A DNA stretch of 64,000 bases from Cannabis sativa (lineage: Eukaryota > Streptophyta > Magnoliopsida > Rosales > Cannabaceae). Below, one piece after another: positions 1 to 8,786 of this stretch; the first letter of the stretch is position 1, and each line of letters starts with the position of its first letter. The notes beneath the pieces were generated by a model. It had not been told where the DNA came from. It saw nothing but the letters and a program-made list of their open reading frames with translations, and ran no database searches. The stretch spans positions 28,701,686 through 28,765,685 of the forward strand of contig NC_083604.1 in NCBI RefSeq assembly GCF_029168945.1. The letters run 5' to 3'. A program made the position numbers and the translations under genes.

Positions 1-772
1 TGATAATATTTAAATGACATTATTTGATATTTGTAAGTAAGTTAGTTTTTGAATTTACTTTATACTTATTAAGTAAAATTAATTATATTTCATGCAATTT
101 TATTACATACTTTAAATTTATTAATATCTAAAATATATGAAATACTCCAGATTTTTTAAAAGCAAAGTATATTACTTATTGTTTCTCATACTTGTCTGTT
201 AAATTAATATACATTATATAATTTGTATTATATTTGTATTTATTTATTGCATCAACAATTTTTTTTTTTTTCAATCAATCATATAAATTTTTCACATAAT
301 GTTATTTACTATTATATTTTATTATATACAGAGATTTATATTAAGCAATAAAACAGAGAAAGAAAAAGGATTGTGGTATTGCATGAGAGAGCTGCTTCAA
401 AAAATAATTTTGTTTTTTTAATGTTTTGTATGGCTTTTTTCATTTATAAACCCATATTTTTAGTTTGTTTTGTTAAGAAATGCCATATATTGTGACATTA
501 AATTTTCATGCCATATTTATCTAAACTTTCTCATTTTTTTCCATAGTTTTGTAAATACCCCTTATTAATTAGAGAAAATTCATTATTCACTTATCGGTAT
601 TATTTTATCATATATATTTTAGTGTTTTACATATTTTTTTTAATACTAAAATTTTATAAAAATAATTAATAAATCTTTATAATTAATTAAGAAAAAATAA
701 ATTAAATAATAAAAATATTTTATTCAACTACTATATATATATAAAAAAACTAATTTTGTTACAAAGAAGATT
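1..772. other. AT-rich intergenic DNA, no gene seen
   Basis: Very AT-rich sequence with homopolymer runs. No reading frame, splice pattern, RNA gene or element terminus was recognised. It ends at the left target-site duplication of the LINE. Confidence 0.6.
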
Positions 773-790
773 AATACACTTTATTTATAA
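773..790. repeat. Left target-site duplication of LINE
   Basis: The 18-bp sequence AATACACTTTATTTATAA here recurs exactly at 6234-6251, directly after the element's poly-A. A long, variable-length duplication is typical of target-primed LINE insertion. The first two A's may instead belong to the A tail, giving 16 bp. Confidence 0.9.
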
Positions 791-938
791 GTTGTTCTAA
801 AATTATTTTTTTAGCAAAATTTCAATGTGAATAAGTTTAAAGGTCGTATCCGCTGATACGTTTTGCAGTCTCTCAGGTTTGAGAGTTTAGTTCTGAGTCT
901 TGGTTTTTGTTCAATTCTGATTGGTTCGAAGGTCTTCA

Positions 939-2132
939 ATGGCGTCCAGTAGCAGCGAGGAAAGAGGGCTAGATGCAGGGAGAGAAACGATCTCTTTGGA
1001 TGAGGAAGAGACGGAAGTTCTACAGCTTCAAGGTATCAATACAGAGGAAGTGTCGATTGACACCAGATGGTGCTTAGTGGGCAAGCTTTTGACGGGCAGA
1101 GTCTCAGATTTTAATGTGTTCCAAAACATGATGGCATTCCTTTGGCAGCCGGGAATGGGAATGTACGTCAAGGAGCTTAATCCGAATCTGTTTCTCTTTC
1201 AATTCTATCACGAGATTGATATACAAAGAGTCATTGACGGAAGCCCATGGACATACGATCGTAAGCCTTTTATTTTTACAAGGTTGAAGGAAGGAGATAA
1301 CCCGAGGATGATCGAAATCAACAACCTTGATATGTGGGTGCAAATACACAATCTACAAACGGGAAACATGACTCTTAGTGTTGTTATGGCACTTGGGAAT
1401 TTCATTGGTACGTTCATAGACTCGGATCCTAACAACTTTGTGGGAGTTTGGCGAGATTACCTACGTGTGAGAGTCCGCTTGGATGTCAACAAACCTATCA
1501 AGCGACGAATGAAGATTAGCATTGACAACTCTTCCTGGTATTGGGCCAATTTCAAGTATGAAAAAATCCCAACTTTTTGTTTCATTTGTGGGATAATCGG
1601 TCACTCAGAGAAGTTTTGCCCCAGATTGTTCTTGAAGCCTTTACACTTACACGACAAACCTTACGGTTTGGATCAGAAGGCACAGATGCAGAGGCGACAG
1701 TCGACCCTTGGTGCTCAATGGCTCAGGTCAGGTGCGGTGGTGCGTGAAACTCCGGGAAGCAGCTCCGTACAGGGTGGTTTTCCTTGTCCTAGATCAGTGG
1801 AGAGAATCGGGGATTTGATAGGCAAGGATCATGGTAATGATAATCTTCATGATATTGTGCCAAGAGAGGGGCGGAATCTTAGCAAGATTACACAAGGAAT
1901 AATTGAGGAAGATTTGACTTTAAATGTCAATAGTAATGGAAACTTTTTTGATTCCACAATCACCACAATGGTTGACTCTAAGAGAAGAAGACCCGATTCC
2001 ACTTTAGGAAACTTTGGGGGTCCACGTATGAATGTAGTTTCGGCTACAGATGATGACATGGAGCAAGATGGTTCGAGGCTTTCAAAAAATGGGATGGTGG
2101 GCTCTGGTTTCCAGGCCCGCCAGGAGCAATGA
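939..2132 (+). CDS. LINE ORF1 protein (DUF4283-type with zinc knuckle)
   Basis: This 397-aa protein is presumed to bind the LINE RNA and form the ribonucleoprotein. The first ATG in frame is at 939; the frame is open from 921 but only through a TTG codon, so 939 is chosen. Roughly residues 40-190 look like the plant DUF4283 domain (pattern around DTRWCLVGKLLTGR and FNVFQNMM). A zinc knuckle CFICGIIGHSEKFC (C-X2-C-X4-H-X4-C) lies at about residues 214-227. The C-terminal third is hydrophilic and poorly conserved, as in other plant LINE ORF1s. Its stop codon overlaps the ORF2 start (ATGA), suggesting coupled reinitiation. The family assignment is by motif recognition. Confidence 0.88.
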   Translation: MASSSSEERGLDAGRETISLDEEETEVLQLQGINTEEVSIDTRWCLVGKLLTGRVSDFNVFQNMMAFLWQPGMGMYVKELNPNLFLFQFYHEIDIQRVIDGSPWTYDRKPFIFTRLKEGDNPRMIEINNLDMWVQIHNLQTGNMTLSVVMALGNFIGTFIDSDPNNFVGVWRDYLRVRVRLDVNKPIKRRMKISIDNSSWYWANFKYEKIPTFCFICGIIGHSEKFCPRLFLKPLHLHDKPYGLDQKAQMQRRQSTLGAQWLRSGAVVRETPGSSSVQGGFPCPRSVERIGDLIGKDHGNDNLHDIVPREGRNLSKITQGIIEEDLTLNVNSNGNFFDSTITTMVDSKRRRPDSTLGNFGGPRMNVVSATDDDMEQDGSRLSKNGMVGSGFQARQEQ

Positions 2133-5100
2133 GTTGTTTAAGTTGGAATTGCCGTGGGCTTGGGAACCTGCGGGCCTCACAATTCTTACGAGACCTTGTG
2201 TCTCAAAAGAAGCCCAATTTACTTTTTCTTTGTGAAACTTTATGTAATAAGGCTAGTTTGGAAAGTTTAAGAGCCCAACTGGGGTTTGAAGGTTGTTTTG
2301 TGGTGGAAGCCCGTGGTCATAGTGGTGGGCTTGCTCTTCTTTGGAAAGAAGCTAGTGAAGTTGTCATCCAAGGTTTCTCTTTTAATCATATAGATGCCAC
2401 GGTCCATATGGTGGGGCTGCCTCCTTGGCGTCTCACTGGCATTTACGGGGAGCCAAAAAGAGAACTTCGGTCTCAAACTTGGGACCTCTTTCGGTCACTC
2501 AAAAATGATAGTCTTCTCCCATGGTGTCTCTTGGGCGATATGAACAACTTGGGGTCGCATTTAGAGAAGAAAGGAGGAAGGAAGTATCCAGACCGACTCA
2601 TTGAGGGATTTCTTAAGGCTTTAGACGATTGTAATTTGATCGATATGCCTCTTCTTGGTTACCCGTTCACTTGGGAGAAAGGAAGAAACAGTACCGAGTG
2701 GATTGAAGAAAGACTTGATAAAGCTCTTGTCACCAACTCTTGGCTTTCAATATTTCCACAGTCTTCACTGCTCAACTTGGAATTCTCAACAAGTGACCAT
2801 TGCCCTTTGTTATTATTCTTTAAAGGTAACACTCCTCTAGTTTCTCTTCGCACTTTTCGTTTTGAGAATGCTTGGCTCCGGGAACCTTTGTGTGAGAAGC
2901 TTGTTGAAGGTTGTTGGAAGAGTTCGGCTTCAGTCACCATTCAAGAGAAAATTCAGCATTGTGGCGAAGTTCTGGGGAGATGGGGTCGGGACATAACTGG
3001 AAATTTTCGAAAGCGCATCAACGAATGCAAGAGTCAAATCCGTAATTCCAAGTGGGGTAAAGACCCGATTTCCATCCAACAACATAAAGAAGGGAAGGAT
3101 AAGTTGGCGGAAGTCCTGGCTCAAAAAGAAATATTTTGGAAGCAAAGATCGAAGCAATTCTGGCTCAACTCGGGTGATAAGAACAGTAAGTACTTTCATT
3201 CAATTGCTAATTCTAGGAAGAGAAATAATAGTATTTCCCGTATCCAAGACAGTAGTGGGGATTGGGTTACTTGGGAGACTGGTTTGGCTAACGTTATTAC
3301 TAGCTATTTCCATGATTTGTTTTCTTCATCTAGTGTCAACTTGGGTTCGGTTTTGGATGGTATTCGGCCAACTGTTAGCCGTGAGCAAAATGAAGACCTC
3401 TTGAGAACAATCTCTGAGGAAGAAGTTAGAAGCGCCCTCTTTCAGATGCATCCTGATAAGTCTCCTGGTCCCGATGGTATGACACCAGCTTTCTTCCAAA
3501 AGCATTGGGAAATAGTGGGGACAGATGTGGTCAAGTTTGTTCGGGATTTCTTTGATTCGGGTCAGTTTCCGGATTCCATAAATGATACTCATATTGTTCT
3601 TATACCTAAGAAGAAAAATCCCTCTCAAATGGGCGACCTCCGGCCAATCTCGCTTTGTAATGTCCTTTACAAAGTCGCCTCCAAGGTAGTGGCCAATAGA
3701 ATGAAGAATGTTCTCAATTTTGCAATCTCAGAAACTCAGAGTGCTTTTGTAGCGGGAAGACTAATTTCAGACAACATTATGGTGGCCTTCGAAGTCATGC
3801 ATTACTTGAAAAGGAAGACTACCGGAAAAAAGGGATACATGGCACTTAAACTTGACATGAGCAAGGCTTATGATCGTGTTGAGTGGGGATTCTTGGAAGC
3901 TATTCTGCGGGTAATGGGGTTCAATAATCGATGGATTGGTTTGGTTCTAAGTTGCGTCAACTCGGTTAAATACCATGTCATCAATAGTGGTCAGAAACTG
4001 GGGCCGATTACTCCAACCAGAGGAATTCGCCAAGGGTGTCCTTTGTCTCCGTATTTGTTCATTGTTTGTGCGGAAGGTTTCTCATCGTTGATAAGGTCTT
4101 TTGAGTCGTCTCGATGGCTCACCGGTTGTAAAGTGGCTAGAAGCGCTCCCACCATCTCCCACCTCCTGTTTGCAGATGATAGTTATATTTATTGTCAGGC
4201 CACTGATGAAGAAGCAAGTCGTGTTCTTTCCCTCCTCCGGTTATTTGAAGACGCCTCGGGCCAGAAAGTTAATCTCCATAAGTCTTCAGCCTTCTTTAGT
4301 TCTAACACGAGTTCGGTTACAAGAAGAAGGATTTGCAACTCGATGCGTATCCAAGAAGCTGGGGTGGATAGTTCGTATTTGGGTCTCCCCAGTATTGTGG
4401 GTCGCAACAAAAATGCTGTTTTGGGGTTTCTAAAAGAGAAGATGAGGAAAAGGATCAATAGTTGGGAAGGCAAATTTCTCTCTCGGGCTGGGAAAGAGAT
4501 TCTCATAAAATCAGTGGTTCAATCTCTTCCCTCATATGCTATGAATGTCTTTTTACTCCCGGTTGGAACTTGTAAAGAACTCGAAAAGATGATGGCCAGT
4601 TTCTGGTGGAAGTCTAATAATTCTTCGGGTAGTGGAAGTGGTATTATTTGGATGAATTGGGATAGATTGACTAAACACAAACTCGAAGGTGGTATGGGTT
4701 TTCGTTGCTTGCGGGATTTTAATCTTGCAATGCTTGGTAAGCAGGGTTGGAGATTACTGTTTCGTCATGAATCCATAGTGGGGAAAGTATTCAAAGCAAG
4801 ATACTATCCTCATGGTGACTTTCTTTCTGCGGAGCTCGGGTCAAATCCAAGCTTTGTTTGGAGTAGTATCTTTGCGGCTCGGGATGTTGTACGAGCGGGT
4901 TTGAGGAAAAGGATTGGTGCGGGATTGTCTGTGAATATTACATCAGATCCATGGCTACCTATTGTTGATCGAGCTTCTCCAATTCCTATTGTTCCAGGCC
5001 TTGATCACTTCACGGTAAACAGCCTCTTCCAAACAAACAATAGAAGCTGGGATGTCGATGTGGTAAGGGACTTATTCTCTCCTGAAGATGCTTCTATTAT

Positions 5101-6205
5101 TCTTGGAATTCCCTTAAGTTCAATTGATGCAGACACTTGGTATTGGGTCGCTGAGAAGAATGGCTTTTATTCAGTTCGTAGTGCTTACCATCTCCTCCAA
5201 ACTCTAAAGCATTCGCCGGGCTTGTCTGTTCCAAATACCAATTGGAAGATTTTATGGTCTCTTAAGACACCACCGAAAGCTAAGGACCTTGTTTGGAGAG
5301 CGGCCTCTAATTGCCTCGCTACCAAAGCCAACCTTTGCATTAAGAAGGTCTTGATTGAAAATACCTGCCCCATGTGCGGAATCTTTGCTGAAACTGAATT
5401 ACACGTCCTGGTTACATGTAACTTCGCCTGGGCGTGTTGGGAATACGCTGGTCTGGCAGCTGCAAACCGAGAAGCCTCCTCTCTTGGCCATTGGCTGAGC
5501 GATTCTTTTAGCCGCCTGCAAGGGGACCTTCATAGCAGAGTTATCATGGTGTGTTGGGCAATTTGGTGTGCTCGTAATGATCTCATTTGGCAGCAGCGAT
5601 CTCGTAGTGTGCAGGACGTGGTTAATTTTGCTAATTTGAGTCTTGATCAGTGGTTGAAAGCTCAAGGAAAGGGTAACATTCCCTTGTTGTCTCCTCTCAA
5701 AGATGGAGATGGTGCGGAGCTTTGGTCGAAGCCGAATATAGGAATCAAGCTCAATGTCGATGCAGCCATTTTTGAAAGATCTTCATCGCACGGGTTCGGG
5801 TGTGTTGTCCGAGATACTGCAGGTACATTGACCGCTGCCTTTGCTGGTGTGAAAACTGGCAGCGTGTCCCCGGAGTTGGCCGAAGCTATGGGCATTCGGG
5901 AAGCTTTGAGTTGGCTGAAAAACCACCACTTCTCCCAAGCTATTGTCGAGACCGATAGCCTTGTGTGTGCTGAATCCATTCGTAGTGCAGAGGTGTTCGC
6001 CTCCTCCTTCGGTTCAGTGGTGGACGACTGCAAGAAACTCCTTGGGAGTTTGAGTAATGTATCTCTTTTGTTTGTTAAGCGTTCTGCGAATTGTGCTGCG
6101 CATTTTGTTGCCCGGCACTCTATTTCCCTTGCTGAACGCATGTTTCCTATTAATAGTGTTCCTACGGAATTGATGTCTATTCTTGCGAGTGATTGCTCGA
6201 TTTAA
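2129..6205 (+). CDS. LINE ORF2 polyprotein: endonuclease, reverse transcriptase, zf-RVT, RNase H
   Basis: This 1358-aa polyprotein nicks the target DNA and copies the LINE RNA in place. An exonuclease-endonuclease-phosphatase type domain occupies about residues 1-235, with N7 (SWNCRGLGN), E36, Y106 (GIYGEP), D137/N139 (LGDMNN) and S222-D-H. The reverse transcriptase has motif A LKLDMSKAYDRVEW (D576), motif B RQGCPLSPYLF and the catalytic FADD at residues 681-684. A zf-RVT region follows, with WSLKTPPKAKDLVWR and CPMCG plus downstream His/Cys. A C-terminal RNase H domain starts at about residue 1208 (LNVDAA, D1211; later ETDS). All catalytic residues looked for are present and the frame is uninterrupted, so an active enzyme is plausible. 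It starts inside the ORF1 stop. Confidence 0.95.
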   Translation: MSCLSWNCRGLGNLRASQFLRDLVSQKKPNLLFLCETLCNKASLESLRAQLGFEGCFVVEARGHSGGLALLWKEASEVVIQGFSFNHIDATVHMVGLPPWRLTGIYGEPKRELRSQTWDLFRSLKNDSLLPWCLLGDMNNLGSHLEKKGGRKYPDRLIEGFLKALDDCNLIDMPLLGYPFTWEKGRNSTEWIEERLDKALVTNSWLSIFPQSSLLNLEFSTSDHCPLLLFFKGNTPLVSLRTFRFENAWLREPLCEKLVEGCWKSSASVTIQEKIQHCGEVLGRWGRDITGNFRKRINECKSQIRNSKWGKDPISIQQHKEGKDKLAEVLAQKEIFWKQRSKQFWLNSGDKNSKYFHSIANSRKRNNSISRIQDSSGDWVTWETGLANVITSYFHDLFSSSSVNLGSVLDGIRPTVSREQNEDLLRTISEEEVRSALFQMHPDKSPGPDGMTPAFFQKHWEIVGTDVVKFVRDFFDSGQFPDSINDTHIVLIPKKKNPSQMGDLRPISLCNVLYKVASKVVANRMKNVLNFAISETQSAFVAGRLISDNIMVAFEVMHYLKRKTTGKKGYMALKLDMSKAYDRVEWGFLEAILRVMGFNNRWIGLVLSCVNSVKYHVINSGQKLGPITPTRGIRQGCPLSPYLFIVCAEGFSSLIRSFESSRWLTGCKVARSAPTISHLLFADDSYIYCQATDEEASRVLSLLRLFEDASGQKVNLHKSSAFFSSNTSSVTRRRICNSMRIQEAGVDSSYLGLPSIVGRNKNAVLGFLKEKMRKRINSWEGKFLSRAGKEILIKSVVQSLPSYAMNVFLLPVGTCKELEKMMASFWWKSNNSSGSGSGIIWMNWDRLTKHKLEGGMGFRCLRDFNLAMLGKQGWRLLFRHESIVGKVFKARYYPHGDFLSAELGSNPSFVWSSIFAARDVVRAGLRKRIGAGLSVNITSDPWLPIVDRASPIPIVPGLDHFTVNSLFQTNNRSWDVDVVRDLFSPEDASIILGIPLSSIDADTWYWVAEKNGFYSVRSAYHLLQTLKHSPGLSVPNTNWKILWSLKTPPKAKDLVWRAASNCLATKANLCIKKVLIENTCPMCGIFAETELHVLVTCNFAWACWEYAGLAAANREASSLGHWLSDSFSRLQGDLHSRVIMVCWAIWCARNDLIWQQRSRSVQDVVNFANLSLDQWLKAQGKGNIPLLSPLKDGDGAELWSKPNIGIKLNVDAAIFERSSSHGFGCVVRDTAGTLTAAFAGVKTGSVSPELAEAMGIREALSWLKNHHFSQAIVETDSLVCAESIRSAEVFASSFGSVVDDCKKLLGSLSNVSLLFVKRSANCAAHFVARHSISLAERMFPINSVPTELMSILASDCSI

Positions 6206-6235
6206 TAAAGAACACTTTCCTTCAAAAAAAAAAAA
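6204..6235 (+). terminator. LINE polyadenylation signal and A tail
   Basis: AATAAA at 6204-6209 overlaps the ORF2 stop codon (TAA at 6203-6205). A run of 12 A's follows at 6224-6235. Cleavage about 15-20 nt after AATAAA and the encoded tail fit a LINE 3' end. The element has almost no 3' UTR. Confidence 0.8.
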
Positions 6236-6251
6236 TACACTTTATTTATAA
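6234..6251. repeat. Right target-site duplication of LINE
   Basis: Exact 18-bp copy of 773-790 following the A tail; the first two A's are shared with the tail. Confidence 0.9.
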
Positions 6252-7543
6252 TGTATATTATAATAGTAAAATAGTTTTTAATTTTTAAATATTTATTATC
6301 AAACTTTCTTCATAAAACAAGTTCACAGATGAGTAAAAATAGAAAAAAAAATCATGATAACTAATTTTTGTTTTCTTTTCTTTATATAAAATGATAACTA
6401 ATAATATAATTTTGAAATTTTTACATGAAAAATCCATTTTACACAATTTATTACACAATTACTCATACACGCCTATGTCTACATTTTTACTTACAAAGTT
6501 GGTTTTATTACACAAATACCACTTAGTCATCATTCCATCCATCATCAATCAAATCCTACTCTCTTCCATCTCTTTTTTCATTTTCTATCAATCAATCCAT
6601 CATTTCACTCTCTTTTTTTATTCTTTTCTTTTTATTTTGAATTTTATTTAAGTTTTTAATTTTTAATTTTTAATTTTATTTAAGTTTTTAATTTTTTATT
6701 TTTAATTTTATTTTCAGTTTTTAATTTTTAATTTTTTTTCCATAACAATTCTTTTTTTCTTTTTATTTTTAATTTTATTTCAGTTTTTAACTTTTTATTT
6801 TTAATTTTATTTCAGTTTTTAATTTTTTATTTTTAATTTTATTTTCAGTTTTTAATTTTTAATTTTTTTTTCCATAACAATTCTTCTTTTATTTTTATTT
6901 TTAATTTTTAATTGTAAAGCTAGTTTCTTATATATTGTTGCTTAGGTCTAGGATTGACTTCTATCAATCAAGGGAGAACTATATATATACATATATGATA
7001 TGCACACGTAGTGAAGATTTTTGAGACGTACACAATGATATTATTGTCAACATATATAGTAGATATTAGGAAATTAGGTATACCAATACCAACAGCACCA
7101 CGATTCTAAGATTTTATTTTTAAAATATCTCAAAATCAGTCTAATATTATTTGTACAAATTAAAAACGCGCATGTTAGTGTGTCTAATTAAGTCAATAAA
7201 AATCACTATTGAAAGAGTGATGAACATATATAGCATTGCTATTGAAAAAACTGATGATATACAACATTCACGTGCAACAATATTAGAGAATAGTGTGCAG
7301 AGATTTCATTGTCAACGTTTCTGGGAAAAAAGATAATGTTGGTGCTGATGTTCGAACCGAGGTTTGTTTTCGGTTTCTTTTTGGTTTTCTCCCATATTTG
7401 AAATTTTACACCTTCTGTATGTATTTTTTTTAATATGTTTTTTATCTAGTTGTTTCCTGTCCATTTTTATATCATCAATGGGTAACAATGAGATTTATCA
7501 TGGATGTTGATGTTCAAAGAGTTTTTCCTGTATTTTAGTTTGT
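6252..7543. other. AT-rich intergenic DNA
   Basis: No gene was recognised. The stretch contains the T-rich low-complexity tract at about 6601-6915 (listed separately). Short frames here are composition artefacts without recognisable motifs. Confidence 0.6.
6601..6915 (+). repeat. T-rich low-complexity tandem repeat
   Basis: Degenerate iterations of TTTTTAATTTTATTT(A/C)AG. A larger block ending in CCATAACAATTCTT appears at about 6741 and again at about 6873, so the tract also shows higher-order duplication. It looks like a replication-slippage minisatellite. Confidence 0.75.
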
Positions 7544-7924
7544 ATACAGTTGTTTTGTAGTTTTATTATAGTTTTGCTACTTGCATATGTTATTTCACTA
7601 TAAAATTAATATGCAACTATTTGCACAAAACTTACTATGTATAACTACTATTTCTTAGTCCCCATCAAATTAAATTCTTGCATAATATATAAACTATCAT
7701 AAAACTATAATGCAACTATAAGGCAACTATTTGCACTTGCATACAGTTGTTTTGTAGTTTTATTATAGTTTTGCTACTTGCATATGTTATTTCACTATAA
7801 AATTAATATGCAACTATTTGCACAAAACTTACTATGTATAACTACTATTTCTTAGTCCCCATCAAATTAAATTCTTGCATAATATATAAACTATCATAAA
7901 ACGATAATGCAACTATAAGGCAAC
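7544..7924. repeat. 197-bp tandem duplication with palindromic ends
   Basis: The segment starting ATACAGTTGTTTTGTAG at 7544 is repeated from 7741, a period of 197 bp. I see about one substitution (ACTATAA versus ACGATAA near 7903). Within each unit the left end (GTTGTTTTGTAGTTTTATTATAG) resembles the reverse complement of the right end (ACTATAATGCAACTATAAGGCAAC). Each unit is therefore imperfectly palindromic, like a small MITE. The near-identity indicates a recent duplication. Confidence 0.8.
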
Positions 7925-8786
7925 CAAAACAAAAAATAAATCAAAATGTAACTGTATATAACGTAGATGTATTATCCATGAGGTTTTTTTAAAAATTTTC
8001 ACATCATACATTGTTTTGAATTTGGTGGGAGGTCCAGATCTGTTTGTTACAGATCTACATTTCATGAATCTGGATTTCGATATTAGGGGGAGTTGTTTTG
8101 ATCGAATAAAACAGAAAACAAATGTGTAATTTCAGTTTCTTCACAGTTTTTCTGATTTTTTTTTTCGTCATTTTCAGTTTAGATCATTGCAGGTATTCTT
8201 TTCTAGTTGATTTTCCCAGAATTAATAGTTGTATTTTTCTCGTTTTGGTTTCATTTTGGTTGCTTTGCGGTTTTGAAACGAGCGCGTATTTTCATCTTCA
8301 TGGTTCGCTCTGTACAGCTGAAGGCTTAGTGCATGTGGTATTTTTGTAAATATTTGTATGTGGACTGTATAAATGTTTAATGGGCCGGCCCAAAGTATTT
8401 TTGTAATTTTTTTTCCTTTTTTGTATTTTTTTGTTTTTTTCCCTATAATTTTTTCTTTTTGAAAAAAATATATATTTTGTTATATAGAAAATAATAATTT
8501 AGTTTGTTAAAAAAGAAAAATTTAATTTGATATCTGACGTGGAGTGATTTGATTGGTGGTATGAGGGAAGCACTAATTTAACCAGCGCTGAGGATGATGC
8601 CATCCAAGGTGAGCTTTAGGCCCCCCCGTTTGTTAATAAGTTTGGTCTATTCTGAAATTTCATCCAACTCCACTACTTTCTTTTCTTTTCTACTCCGACC
8701 CACACCTGAGCGAGCGACCCAGCGAGAAAGACAATTATCACAACCCAGCAACCGAGTCCGGACAGTTTCCCCTCCAGATCTTGAAA
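7925..8786 (+). promoter_or_regulatory. Upstream region, promoter and 5' UTR of the coatomer gene
   Basis: The stretch separates the tandem repeat from the coatomer start codon. Features visible are a perfect 12-bp palindrome TGGGCCGGCCCA at 8381-8392, a sequence CTGACGTGG at about 8534, and a CT/AC-rich stretch from about 8660 that is a likely 5' UTR. No convincing TATA box stands at a suitable distance, which is common for plant housekeeping genes. An ATG at 8594 opens a frame overlapping the main start, but it probably lies upstream of the transcription start. Confidence 0.5.
8381..8392. promoter_or_regulatory. Double site II-like element (TGGGCC palindrome)
   Basis: TGGGCCGGCCCA is two TGGGCC/GGCCCA motifs back to back. 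TGGGCY 'site II' boxes are known TCP-factor targets in promoters of plant growth and housekeeping genes. It stands about 400 bp before the coatomer ATG. The regulatory role is inferred. Confidence 0.45.

Larger units (their letters stand above)
791..6233 (+). mobile_element. Full-length L1-type LINE retrotransposon
   Basis: A complete non-LTR retrotransposon. It has a 5' UTR of about 150 bp, ORF1 (nucleic-acid-binding), ORF2 (endonuclease, reverse transcriptase, zinc-binding region, RNase H), a very short 3' UTR and a 3' A tail, bounded by an exact 18-bp duplication. ORF1 and ORF2 overlap as ATGA at 2129-2132. Neither ORF has a premature stop or frameshift, so this could be an autonomous, recently inserted copy. 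The 5' end is set by the left duplication, so it looks full length rather than 5'-truncated. Host factors and actual activity cannot be judged from sequence. Confidence 0.93.

Noticed and set aside
921..938. Upstream extension of LINE ORF1 (six extra codons)
   Set aside because: The frame begins at TTG; the first ATG is at 939.
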